Assembly (NCBI GenBank): GCA_027491155.1
Contig: JAIXWR010000001.1
Span: 29,200 to 93,199, forward strand
Source of the DNA: Verrucomicrobiaceae bacterium
GTDB taxonomy: Bacteria; Verrucomicrobiota; Verrucomicrobiia; Verrucomicrobiales; Akkermansiaceae
DNA length: 64,000 bases
Direction of reading: 5' to 3'
Positions 17,433 to 23,785 of this stretch are shown here, in pieces (positions within the stretch are counted from its first letter, which is position 1; the number at the start of each line of letters is the position of its first letter). The notes under the pieces are model-generated. The model was not told where the DNA came from. It did not search any database and saw only the letters and a list, made by a program, of their open reading frames with translations. The translations under genes and the position numbers were made by a program.

Positions 17433-18353
17433 CTAGACGGCTGTCTCGCTCAACTCCTTGCCCACCATCTCCGCGATCCCCGCGAAGGTCTCCTCGATCA
17501 GGCTGGGCGCGCGGTCCGGCTTGAAGAAGATGCCCCACTCCCGCTCGATCGGCTCGCCGGAAACCGGCACCCGCACCAGCGAACCGTCGTCGATCTCGCG
17601 CTTCGCCACCCACGGTGCCACCAGCCCCACGCCCAGACCGATCTTCGCCATGCCCTTGATCGCCTCCATGTCGCCCAGCACCAGCGGCGGCCGCGGGCGG
17701 ATCCCCAGCTTCTCGAAGTGCTCCTCGACCAGGCGGTGCGTCTCGGTCGCACGGGCATAGATGATGAACTGCACCTTCGGCAGGTCGTCCGGATCCGCCA
17801 CGCCGGTCTCCGCCCACGGGTGCACCGGCGGCACCACGAAAGTCATGCGGTCCTGGAACAGCGGACGATAGCCTTCCATCCCGCCGGCCCGCGGACGCAG
17901 GCCGATCACGATGTCGAGATCATGGTCGGCCATCCGCTCGAGCAGCTTTGAAGTGTCGTCCGCCTCGATCGTCGGCTCACATCGCGGAAAGCAATCGCGG
18001 AATTCCCTCAGCACCGTCGGCAGCAGGAACTGGCACAACGAGTGCGGCGCACCGATGCGGATCCTTCCCTGCCCCCAGCGCTTGAGCCCGTCCAGCTCGC
18101 GGCTCGCATCCTCCAGTTCGCCCAGCACCCGGCGGCAGCGGCGCAGGAACACCTCGCCCTCCTCGGTCAGCACCGTCTTCTTCCCCAGCCGGTCCAGCAA
18201 GCGGCACCCCAGGCTGTCCTCCAGCGCCTTCATCGAGTGGCTGATCGCCGACTGCGTGAGGAACAGCTTCTTCGCGGCCAGCGTGAAACTGCCCTCGTCC
18301 GCCACCGAAACGAAGGCGCGCAATTGTCGCAAATCGGGCAGGAGATCAGTCAT
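17433..18353 (-). CDS. LysR-family transcriptional regulator of the nitrate cluster
   Basis: 306 residues. The N-terminal winged helix-turn-helix (about 5-65) is typical: LRQLRAFVSVADEGSFTLAAKKLFLTQSAISHSMKALEDSLGCRLLDRL. The inducer-binding half (about 90-300) has RIRIGAPHSLCQFLLPTVLREF and DLDIVIGLRPRAG, then GLGVGLVAPWV. LysR proteins are tetramers activated by a small metabolite. It is divergent from the NasS-like gene, with an inverted repeat between the two starts, and another T-N11-A dyad precedes nrtA. This placement suggests control of nitrate assimilation, analogous to cyanobacterial NtcB. The effector is not predictable, but nitrate or nitrite is the natural candidate. Confidence 0.9.
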   Translation of the reverse strand: MTDLLPDLRQLRAFVSVADEGSFTLAAKKLFLTQSAISHSMKALEDSLGCRLLDRLGKKTVLTEEGEVFLRRCRRVLGELEDASRELDGLKRWGQGRIRIGAPHSLCQFLLPTVLREFRDCFPRCEPTIEADDTSKLLERMADHDLDIVIGLRPRAGGMEGYRPLFQDRMTFVVPPVHPWAETGVADPDDLPKVQFIIYARATETHRLVEEHFEKLGIRPRPPLVLGDMEAIKGMAKIGLGVGLVAPWVAKREIDDGSLVRVPVSGEPIEREWGIFFKPDRAPSLIEETFAGIAEMVGKELSETAV

Positions 18354-18396
18354 GAACCGGCTTCATCGGAATTCCGGGGCGGGTCGAGCAGGGGAC

Positions 18397-18420
18397 ATGC
18401 CAAGGACCGGCGATTGGCAT
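18397..18420. promoter_or_regulatory. candidate LysR operator in the divergent region
   Basis: ATGCCAA (18397-18403) and TTGGCAT (18414-18420) form a perfect 7-bp dyad with a 10-bp spacer, between the LysR start (18353) and the proposed NasS-like start (18442). An alternative in-frame ATG of the NasS-like gene at 18397 lies within it, which argues against use of that start. Confidence 0.5.
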
Positions 18421-18441
18421 CCTTTCCGCTACGTGGATGTC

Positions 18442-19482
18442 ATGGAGGCCTTCAACATCATCGAATCCCGATTGCCGGTCCGCCTCGGCTTCGTCCCGCT
18501 CAACGATTGCGCCCCGGTCGCGGTCGCCTACGAGCTCGGGCTCTTCAAGAGCTACGGCCTCAACGTCCGCATTTCCCGCCAACCCGGCTGGGCCACGGTG
18601 CGGGACATGCTTTCCTACGGCGAGCTCGATGCCGCCCAGTCGATCGCCGGCCTCGCCTTCTACCTCGCCCTCGGCTTCAACAAGATGCGCCGCGAGATCG
18701 CGGTGCCGCTCGTCCTCAGCGCCCACGGCAATGCCATCACGCTGTCGCGCGAACTCCCGCCGGAATCGATCCGCCGCGGCGAAGGTCTCGCCGCCCACCT
18801 TTCCCACCGTTGGAAGAAAAGCCGCCCCTTCACCCTCGCCGCCGCCCACCGCTTCTCCTCCCATCACATCCTCCTCCACGCCTGGCTCCGCCGCCACGGC
18901 CTCCAGCCGGGCAAGGACGCGGAGATCGTCTTCCTTCCCCCGCCGCTGATGCCCCGCAACCTCGCCGCCGGCCACATCGACGGCTACTGCGTCGGCGAAC
19001 CGTGGAATTCCGAAAGCATCCTCAACGGCCACGGCTGGTGCCCCGCCACCTCTTCCGAACTCTCCACCGGCCACCCGGAAAAAGTCCTGCTCGTCACCGG
19101 AGAATTCGTCACCGAAGCCCGCGAGGAATGCGTCGCCCTCGGCGCCGCCCTGCTCCACGCCTGCCGCATCTGCCAGGACCCCGCCTTCCGCAACGAACTC
19201 ATCTCCATCCTCTCCCGCCCCGCCTACACCGGATGCCCGCCATCGACGCTCCGCAACAGCCTGGGCCCGGTCTTCGATTCCGGCCGCGGCGAGCTCGACG
19301 CCTCGGACTTCCACCTCTTCTTCGGCGGCGACCTGAATTGCCCGACCGCCGACAAGGCGTCGTGGTTCCTCTCCGGCATGCGCGGCGCCGGCCTGCTCCC
19401 GGAAACCACCGCCGCCCCGCTGACCCGCCTCTATCGCCAGGACCTCTACCGCTCGTCGGAAAAGATCCTGCTGCCCGCGTGA
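18442..19482 (+). CDS. NrtA/NasS-like cytoplasmic nitrate-binding protein
   Basis: 346 residues from ATG 18442. Other in-frame ATGs at 18352 and 18397 would overlap the LysR start or its operator. The fold is that of nitrate/bicarbonate-binding NrtA/CmpA proteins: RLPVRLGFVPLNDCAPVAVAYELGLFKSYGL, LDAAQSIAGLAF and HIDGYCVGEPWN are conserved signature blocks also present in the NrtA gene 1.2 kb downstream. Unlike that NrtA it has no Sec, Tat or lipoprotein signal, so it should stay in the cytoplasm. That is the property of NasS, the nitrate sensor that in other bacteria sequesters the antiterminator NasT. No NasT (ANTAR) gene is in the window; the neighbour is a LysR regulator. Whether it senses nitrate for LysR or is a transporter remnant is open. 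Confidence 0.8.
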   Translation: MEAFNIIESRLPVRLGFVPLNDCAPVAVAYELGLFKSYGLNVRISRQPGWATVRDMLSYGELDAAQSIAGLAFYLALGFNKMRREIAVPLVLSAHGNAITLSRELPPESIRRGEGLAAHLSHRWKKSRPFTLAAAHRFSSHHILLHAWLRRHGLQPGKDAEIVFLPPPLMPRNLAAGHIDGYCVGEPWNSESILNGHGWCPATSSELSTGHPEKVLLVTGEFVTEAREECVALGAALLHACRICQDPAFRNELISILSRPAYTGCPPSTLRNSLGPVFDSGRGELDASDFHLFFGGDLNCPTADKASWFLSGMRGAGLLPETTAAPLTRLYRQDLYRSSEKILLPA

Positions 19483-19485
19483 CGA

Positions 19486-19506
19486 CCGATGAAGCGCTTT
19501 CATCGG
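19486..19506. promoter_or_regulatory. candidate LysR binding dyad (T-N11-A) upstream of nrtA
   Basis: CCGATGAA (19486-19493) and TTCATCGG (19499-19506) form a perfect 8-bp palindrome with a 5-bp centre containing the LysR-type T-N11-A pattern (19490-19502). It begins 4 nt after the stop of the NasS-like gene. CTTCATCGG recurs just upstream of that gene (near 18361). As RNA it would also form a hairpin. Confidence 0.45.
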
Positions 19507-19537
19507 CCCGATGAGAATTCAAGCGCCGCACTTCTCC

Positions 19538-19560
19538 ACGGGCCGGGCACGCTGGCCCGT
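19538..19560 (+). promoter_or_regulatory. hairpin in the nrtA 5' leader
   Basis: ACGGGCC (19538-19544) pairs with GGCCCGT (19554-19560) over a 9-nt loop, 39 nt before the nrtA ATG. No proper T-run follows, so it may be a regulatory leader structure rather than a terminator. Function unproven. Confidence 0.3.
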
Positions 19561-19599
19561 CGGCCGCTTTGATCAGGGGTTCCCGCACGAATTCTCGCC

Positions 19600-20886
19600 A
19601 TGAATCAAAGCCACTCGCTCTCGCGCCGCGACTTCCTCGGCCGCTCCACCAAAGCCACCGCCCTCGGACTCCTCGCCAGCGGCCTGCCCGCCGGCTGGGT
19701 CGGCACCGCCCGTGCCGCCGACGTCCCCGAAACCGCGAACGTCAACTTCGGCATCATCGCCCTGACCGACTGCTCGCCCATCGTGATCGCCCACGAAAAA
19801 GGGCTCTTCAAAAAATACGGCATCACCTCGACCGTCACCAAAGGCGCGAGCTGGGCCGCCATCCGCGACTCGCTCGCCAACGGCGACATCCAGGCGACCC
19901 ACATGCTCATCGGCATGCCCATCGCCTCCACCATGGGCCTAGGCGGCGCGCCGAAAGTCCCGATGGTTGTCCCGTGGATCCTCAACCGCAACGGCCAGTC
20001 GATCAGTCTCGCCAACTCGCTCAAAGGCAAAGTCGCGGCCGATCCCAAGGCCCTCAAGCCGCTGGTCGACGCCGCCAAGGCATCCGGCAACCCGATGACC
20101 TTCGCGATGACCTTCCCGCCCGGCACCCACGCCATGTGGTTGCGCTACTGGCTGGCCGCCGGCGGCATCCACCCCGGCGACGCCGCGGGCGGCGGGGCGG
20201 ATGTCTCCCTCATCACCATCCCGCCGCCGCAGATGGTCGCCAACATGCAGGTCGGCAAGATGGACGGCTTCTGCGTCGGCGAACCCTGGAACGGCAAAAC
20301 CGTAGCCGACGGCATCGGCTTCACCGGCATCAACACCCAGGCGATCTGGAAGGACCACCCGGAGAAAGTCTGCGCCTTCACCGAGGCCTTCGCCGCCAAG
20401 AATCCGAACACCGTCAAGGCCGTGCTCAAGGCCCTCCACGAGGCCAGCGTCTGGCTCGACAAGATGGAGAACCGCCCCGAGCAGGCAAAGATCGTCAGCG
20501 CCACCAGCTACATCAACTGCCCGCCGGAAGCCATCCTCCCCCGCCTCCAGGGCAAATACGACATGGGCGACGGCCGCAAGTTCCGCGATCCCGACTACAT
20601 GATCTTCAGCGAGCGCAACTGCAACTACCCGCAGCCGAAATACTGCAAATGGTGGCTCACCCAGCTCCGCCGCTGGGGCTTCACCGACGGCGCGCCGGAC
20701 TACGAAGGCGTGACCAAGCAAGTCATGCGCACCGACCTCTACGAGTCCGCCATGAAGGAGATCGGCTACGCCCACGGCGGCCTGAGCGATGCCGCCGAGT
20801 CCTTCTTCGACGGCACCACCTTCGATCCGAAGGCCGACCTCGAAGCCTTCGCCGCCTCCTTCGCCGTCAAGACCCTCAAAGGCTGA
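19600..20886 (+). CDS. nrtA: nitrate ABC transporter substrate-binding protein
   Basis: 428 residues. A twin-arginine signal (SRRDFLGRSTKATALGLLASGLPAGW, ending at ARA) indicates Tat export. The mature part is NrtA-like: VNFGIIALTDCSPIVIAHEKGLFKKYGI, the ATHMLIGMPIASTMGLGG block, MDGFCVGEPWNGKTV, and near the end CNYPQPKYCKWWLTQLRRWG. NrtA binds nitrate (and often nitrite) in the periplasm and delivers it to the NrtB permease. The first gene of a co-directional run nrtA-nrtB-ATPase-ATPase-nirA-dmsBC-nasA. The paralogue just upstream lacks a signal. Bicarbonate-binding CmpA is the nearest alternative, but the nitrate and nitrite reductases downstream decide for nitrate. Confidence 0.92.
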   Translation: MNQSHSLSRRDFLGRSTKATALGLLASGLPAGWVGTARAADVPETANVNFGIIALTDCSPIVIAHEKGLFKKYGITSTVTKGASWAAIRDSLANGDIQATHMLIGMPIASTMGLGGAPKVPMVVPWILNRNGQSISLANSLKGKVAADPKALKPLVDAAKASGNPMTFAMTFPPGTHAMWLRYWLAAGGIHPGDAAGGGADVSLITIPPPQMVANMQVGKMDGFCVGEPWNGKTVADGIGFTGINTQAIWKDHPEKVCAFTEAFAAKNPNTVKAVLKALHEASVWLDKMENRPEQAKIVSATSYINCPPEAILPRLQGKYDMGDGRKFRDPDYMIFSERNCNYPQPKYCKWWLTQLRRWGFTDGAPDYEGVTKQVMRTDLYESAMKEIGYAHGGLSDAAESFFDGTTFDPKADLEAFAASFAVKTLKG

Positions 20887-20969
20887 CCCTCTTCCTGGTT
20901 GCAGATTCGGTTCACCGCGGGCGGCCGTCGCCCGGTTGCCCGCGGGCTTTTCCTCACCAGCACTCCGCC

Positions 20970-21854
20970 ATGAAGTTCTTCCAATCCCTCAAGCTCGACA
21001 TCTTCCTGCTGCCCCTCGTCGGCATCATGCTCTGCCTCGGCGGATGGGCCATCATCGCCGGCAAATCCACCGTCACCCAGACCGTCGACGACTGGGGCGA
21101 CCCGGTCACCAAGACCGAACGCCACGGTATTTCCAAAAACCTCCCCTCGCCCGCCGAAACCTGGACCGCCAGCAAGCCCTACATCGTGGAGCCGGTCGCC
21201 AAGCGCGGCGAACTCGACCAAGGCATCCTCCGATTCGCCTGGCTCTCGCTCAAGCTCGTCGCCCAGGGCTACCTCATCGCCCTGCTGATCGGCACGCCCA
21301 TCGGCTTCTTCCTCGGCCTCTCGAAGAACTTCACCAAGGCCTTCGACCCCATCATCCAGATCCTCCGCCCCGTCTCCCCGCTCGCCTGGCTGCCGCTCGG
21401 CATGGTGCTCTTCAGCGGCCTGTCCGTCGCCGACGCGAACGGCCGCGTGACCTTCGGAACCTCCGATGCCGCCGCGCTGTTCACCATCGCGATCTGCGCG
21501 ATGTGGCCCACCGTCCTCAACACCGCCGTCGGCGTCCGCGCCGTCCCGCAGGACTACCTCAACGTCGCGAAAGTTCTCAAGCTCTCCAGGACCAAGACCC
21601 TCTTCAAGATCCTCATCCCCTCGGCCCTGCCCTACATGTTCACCGGCTTTCGCCTCTCCCTCGGCATCGCCTGGTTGGTCATCGTCGCGGTCGAAATGCT
21701 CATCGGAAAGCCCGGCGTCGGCGGCTTCCTGTGGCAGCAATACAATGCCAACAGCTACGCCCACATCATCCTGTCGATCCTCACCATCGGGGTCATCGGG
21801 TTCGTGTTGGATAGGCTCATGAGCCTTGTGGAAGGGCGTTTCCGGACTGCCTGA
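20970..21854 (+). CDS. nrtB: nitrate ABC transporter permease
   Basis: 294 residues from ATG 20970 (the larger open frame before it only shadows nrtA). An N-terminal membrane helix (FLLPLVGIMLCLGGWAIIAG) is followed by a periplasmic stretch of about 65 residues with LPSPAETW, then the BPD_transp_1 domain. The permease loop AVPQDYLNVAKVLKLSRTKTLFKILIPSALPYMFTG is the EAA-type contact to the ATPases, and EMLIGKPGVGGFLWQQYNA is the family C-terminal block. NrtB-type permeases function as homodimers with two ATPases. Spacing to nrtA is 83 nt. A 9-bp tandem array separates it from the first ATPase gene. The insertion ADANGRVTFGTSDAA between helices is a little longer than I expect, otherwise the protein is ordinary. 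Confidence 0.92.
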   Translation: MKFFQSLKLDIFLLPLVGIMLCLGGWAIIAGKSTVTQTVDDWGDPVTKTERHGISKNLPSPAETWTASKPYIVEPVAKRGELDQGILRFAWLSLKLVAQGYLIALLIGTPIGFFLGLSKNFTKAFDPIIQILRPVSPLAWLPLGMVLFSGLSVADANGRVTFGTSDAAALFTIAICAMWPTVLNTAVGVRAVPQDYLNVAKVLKLSRTKTLFKILIPSALPYMFTGFRLSLGIAWLVIVAVEMLIGKPGVGGFLWQQYNANSYAHIILSILTIGVIGFVLDRLMSLVEGRFRTA

Positions 21855-21860
21855 AAGACA

Positions 21861-21887
21861 ATAGGACTTATAAGACCCATACGACCC
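21861..21887 (+). repeat. three tandem 9-bp units abutting the nrtC start codon
   Basis: ATAGGACTT, ATAAGACCC and ATACGACCC follow one another and end exactly at the ATG (21888), so they occupy the place of the ribosome binding site. The tract is AT-rich in a GC-rich setting. Confidence 0.75.
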
Positions 21888-22817
21888 ATGCCTCCGATCT
21901 TAGAACTCACCCACGTCGCCAAAGGCTTCGGCCGCGGCTATGCCCGCGGCACCGTCCTCCGCGACATCCATCTCAGCGTCGAGGAAGGCGACTTCGTCTC
22001 CATCATCGGCTACTCCGGCACGGGCAAGAGCACCCTCATCAACCTCATCGCCGGACTGCTCAAGCCCGACACCGGCAGCGCGAAAATGGACGGCGCTGAG
22101 ATCAAGGGCCCCGGCCCGGAACGCGGCATCGTCTTCCAGAACTACTCGCTCCTCCCCTGGCTGACCGTCACCGAGAACGTCCGCCTCGCCGTCGACCAGC
22201 TCTTCCCGACCCTCTCGGAAAAGGACCGCGCCGAACACGCCGCGAAATACATCGACATGGTCAAGCTCACCCCCGCATCCGGCAAGCTCCCGCGCGAGCT
22301 CTCCGGCGGCATGCGCCAGCGCGTCTCTGTCGCCCGCACCCTCGCGGCGAATCCGCGCATCCTCCTCCTCGACGAACCGCTGTCTGCCCTCGACGCCCTC
22401 ACCCGCGCCACCCTCCAGGACGAGATCGCCGACATCTGGCAGAAGAACCGCACCACCGTCATCTGGATCACCAACGATCCCGACGAGGCCCTGCTCGTCG
22501 CCGACCGCGTCATCCCGCTCCTCCCCGGCCGCGACGGCGCCACCCTCGGCTCGGAAATCGCCGTCGACCTCGCCCGCCCGCGCGACCGCCGCGAACTACT
22601 AGGCTCACCCGACTTCAAGGACCTCAAGCTCCAGCTCGTCAACACCCTGCTCGGCGCGAAGAAAGAAAGCACCCCCGTGGTCACCAAAAAACTCTCGGCC
22701 CCCGACATCCTCCCCGAGGACCTCGGCAAGAAGCGCCAGTTCTCCTTCTTCGACCGCCCCGCCCCCCGCCGCCGCTCCCAACTCCAGCGCGAGGAACTCC
22801 AGATCGAGGTCTCTTGA
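21888..22817 (+). CDS. nrtC: nitrate ABC transporter ATP-binding protein, NrtC-type without binding domain
   Basis: 309 residues. Walker [10 protein letters not shown] (41-49), signature [14 protein letters not shown], Walker [12 protein letters not shown]. The segment [31 protein letters not shown] after the ATPase core matches the NrtC-type ending (IPL.PG..ATLG.....PRPRDR). Cyanobacterial NrtC continues into a fused NrtA-like regulatory domain; here only a basic tail of about 60 residues follows. The H-loop, normally THD.DEA, reads ITNDPDEA with Asn196 in place of the switch histidine, while the partner ATPase has the canonical His. If not a lineage norm, this makes one nucleotide site degenerate. 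The ATG directly follows a 9-bp repeat array with no purine-rich ribosome site. Confidence 0.9.
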   Translation: MPPILELTHVAKGFGRGYARGTVLRDIHLSVEEGDFVSIIGYSGTGKSTLINLIAGLLKPDTGSAKMDGAEIKGPGPERGIVFQNYSLLPWLTVTENVRLAVDQLFPTLSEKDRAEHAAKYIDMVKLTPASGKLPRELSGGMRQRVSVARTLAANPRILLLDEPLSALDALTRATLQDEIADIWQKNRTTVIWITNDPDEALLVADRVIPLLPGRDGATLGSEIAVDLARPRDRRELLGSPDFKDLKLQLVNTLLGAKKESTPVVTKKLSAPDILPEDLGKKRQFSFFDRPAPRRRSQLQREELQIEVS

Positions 22818-22830
22818 GTTCAAAAGTCGG

Positions 22831-22858
22831 CAATCCTCAATCTTCAATCCTCAATCGC
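22831..22858 (+). repeat. four tandem heptamers abutting the nrtD start codon
   Basis: CAATCCT, CAATCTT, CAATCCT and CAATCGC are contiguous and end at the ATG (22859). They fill most of the 41-nt gap between the two ATPase genes. Confidence 0.8.
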
Positions 22859-23716
22859 ATGGCCCCCGTCCTCGAACTCTTCAAGCTCTCCAAGGCCTAC
22901 GGTTCCTCCGTCATCGTCAAGGAGTTCAACCTCAACATCGCGCCCGGCGAGTTCGTCACCCTCATCGGCCACTCCGGCTGCGGGAAATCGACGGTCCTCT
23001 CCATGGTCGCGGGCCTCACCGGCGTGACCGAGGGCGCGATGATCCTCTCCGGCCGCGAAACCAGCGAAGCCGGCCCCGACCGCGGCGTGGTCTTCCAGTC
23101 GCCCTGCCTGCTGCCCTGGATGACCGCCTTCGAGAACGTCATGCTCGGCGTCAACCAAGTCTACTTCACCGCCCCCAAGGCCGAGCGCAAGGAACTCGCC
23201 GAATACTACCTCACCGTCGTCGGCCTCGGCGGCGCGATGAAGAAGTATCCCGGCGACCTTTCCCAAGGCATGCGCCAGCGCGTCGGCATCGCCCGCGCCT
23301 TCGCCCTCCAGCCGAAGATGCTGCTGCTCGACGAGCCCTTCGGCATGCTCGACTCCCTGACCAAGATGGAGCTCCAGGAGGTCCTGTTGGAGCTGTGGCG
23401 GCGCAACAAGCTGACCACCCTGATGGTCACCCACGACGTCGACGAGGCGATTTACCTCTCCGACCGCGTCGTCATGATGACCGACGGCCCCGAAGCCGAG
23501 GTCGGCGACATCCTTCACATCCCCTTCGAGCGTCCGAGAAACCGCGCTGCGGTCCTGTCCGATCCCCGCTACCCGGAAATCCGCAATCACCTGCTGACCT
23601 TCCTCAACGAACGCTCCCACATCCGCCCCAGCCGGATCTGCGCCCCGGAGACACTTCCATCCGCGCCACACACCTCCCCCGCCCCCGTCGGCCGCGGAGT
23701 AATCGCGGACTCTTGA
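22859..23716 (+). CDS. nrtD: nitrate ABC transporter ATP-binding protein
   Basis: 285 residues from ATG 22859; a TTG further upstream (22814) would read through the heptamer array and is less likely. Canonical motifs: Walker [10 protein letters not shown], signature [17 protein letters not shown], Walker [13 protein letters not shown] and an intact H-loop ([14 protein letters not shown]). The N-terminus [15 protein letters not shown] and the tail after [16 protein letters not shown] match NrtD/SsuB-type nitrate and taurine importers. Partner of the NrtC-type ATPase and NrtB. The C-terminal 40 residues ([17 protein letters not shown] and on) are variable. The stop codon lies in the loop of a 9-bp hairpin that begins the nrtD-nirA spacer. 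Confidence 0.92.
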   Translation: MAPVLELFKLSKAYGSSVIVKEFNLNIAPGEFVTLIGHSGCGKSTVLSMVAGLTGVTEGAMILSGRETSEAGPDRGVVFQSPCLLPWMTAFENVMLGVNQVYFTAPKAERKELAEYYLTVVGLGGAMKKYPGDLSQGMRQRVGIARAFALQPKMLLLDEPFGMLDSLTKMELQEVLLELWRRNKLTTLMVTHDVDEAIYLSDRVVMMTDGPEAEVGDILHIPFERPRNRAAVLSDPRYPEIRNHLLTFLNERSHIRPSRICAPETLPSAPHTSPAPVGRGVIADS

Positions 23717-23785
23717 CGGAGTCCGCGCGATCCTCGGACTCGCGACGGCCCAAAAAAGGATCCATGAAGACCACTCATGGATCCT
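23704..23785 (+). promoter_or_regulatory. two consecutive hairpins between nrtD and nirA
   Basis: Hairpin 1: CGCGGACTC (23704-23712) pairs with GAGTCCGCG (23719-23727) around a 6-nt loop. Hairpin 2: AGGATCCATGA (23757-23767) pairs perfectly with TCATGGATCCT (23775-23785) around a 7-nt loop. The first covers the nrtD stop. The second contains the most upstream nirA ATG in its 3' arm. No T-run follows, so RNA processing, stability or antitermination are likelier than termination. Confidence 0.5.

Noticed and set aside
22814..22858. TTG start for nrtD giving 15 more residues
   Set aside because: It would translate through the heptamer array and is less likely than the ATG at 22859 that starts the conserved N-terminus.
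23704..23727. ANTAR/NasT target hairpin
   Set aside because: The loop has six bases but not the A at position 1 and G at position 4, and the second hairpin has a 7-nt loop.
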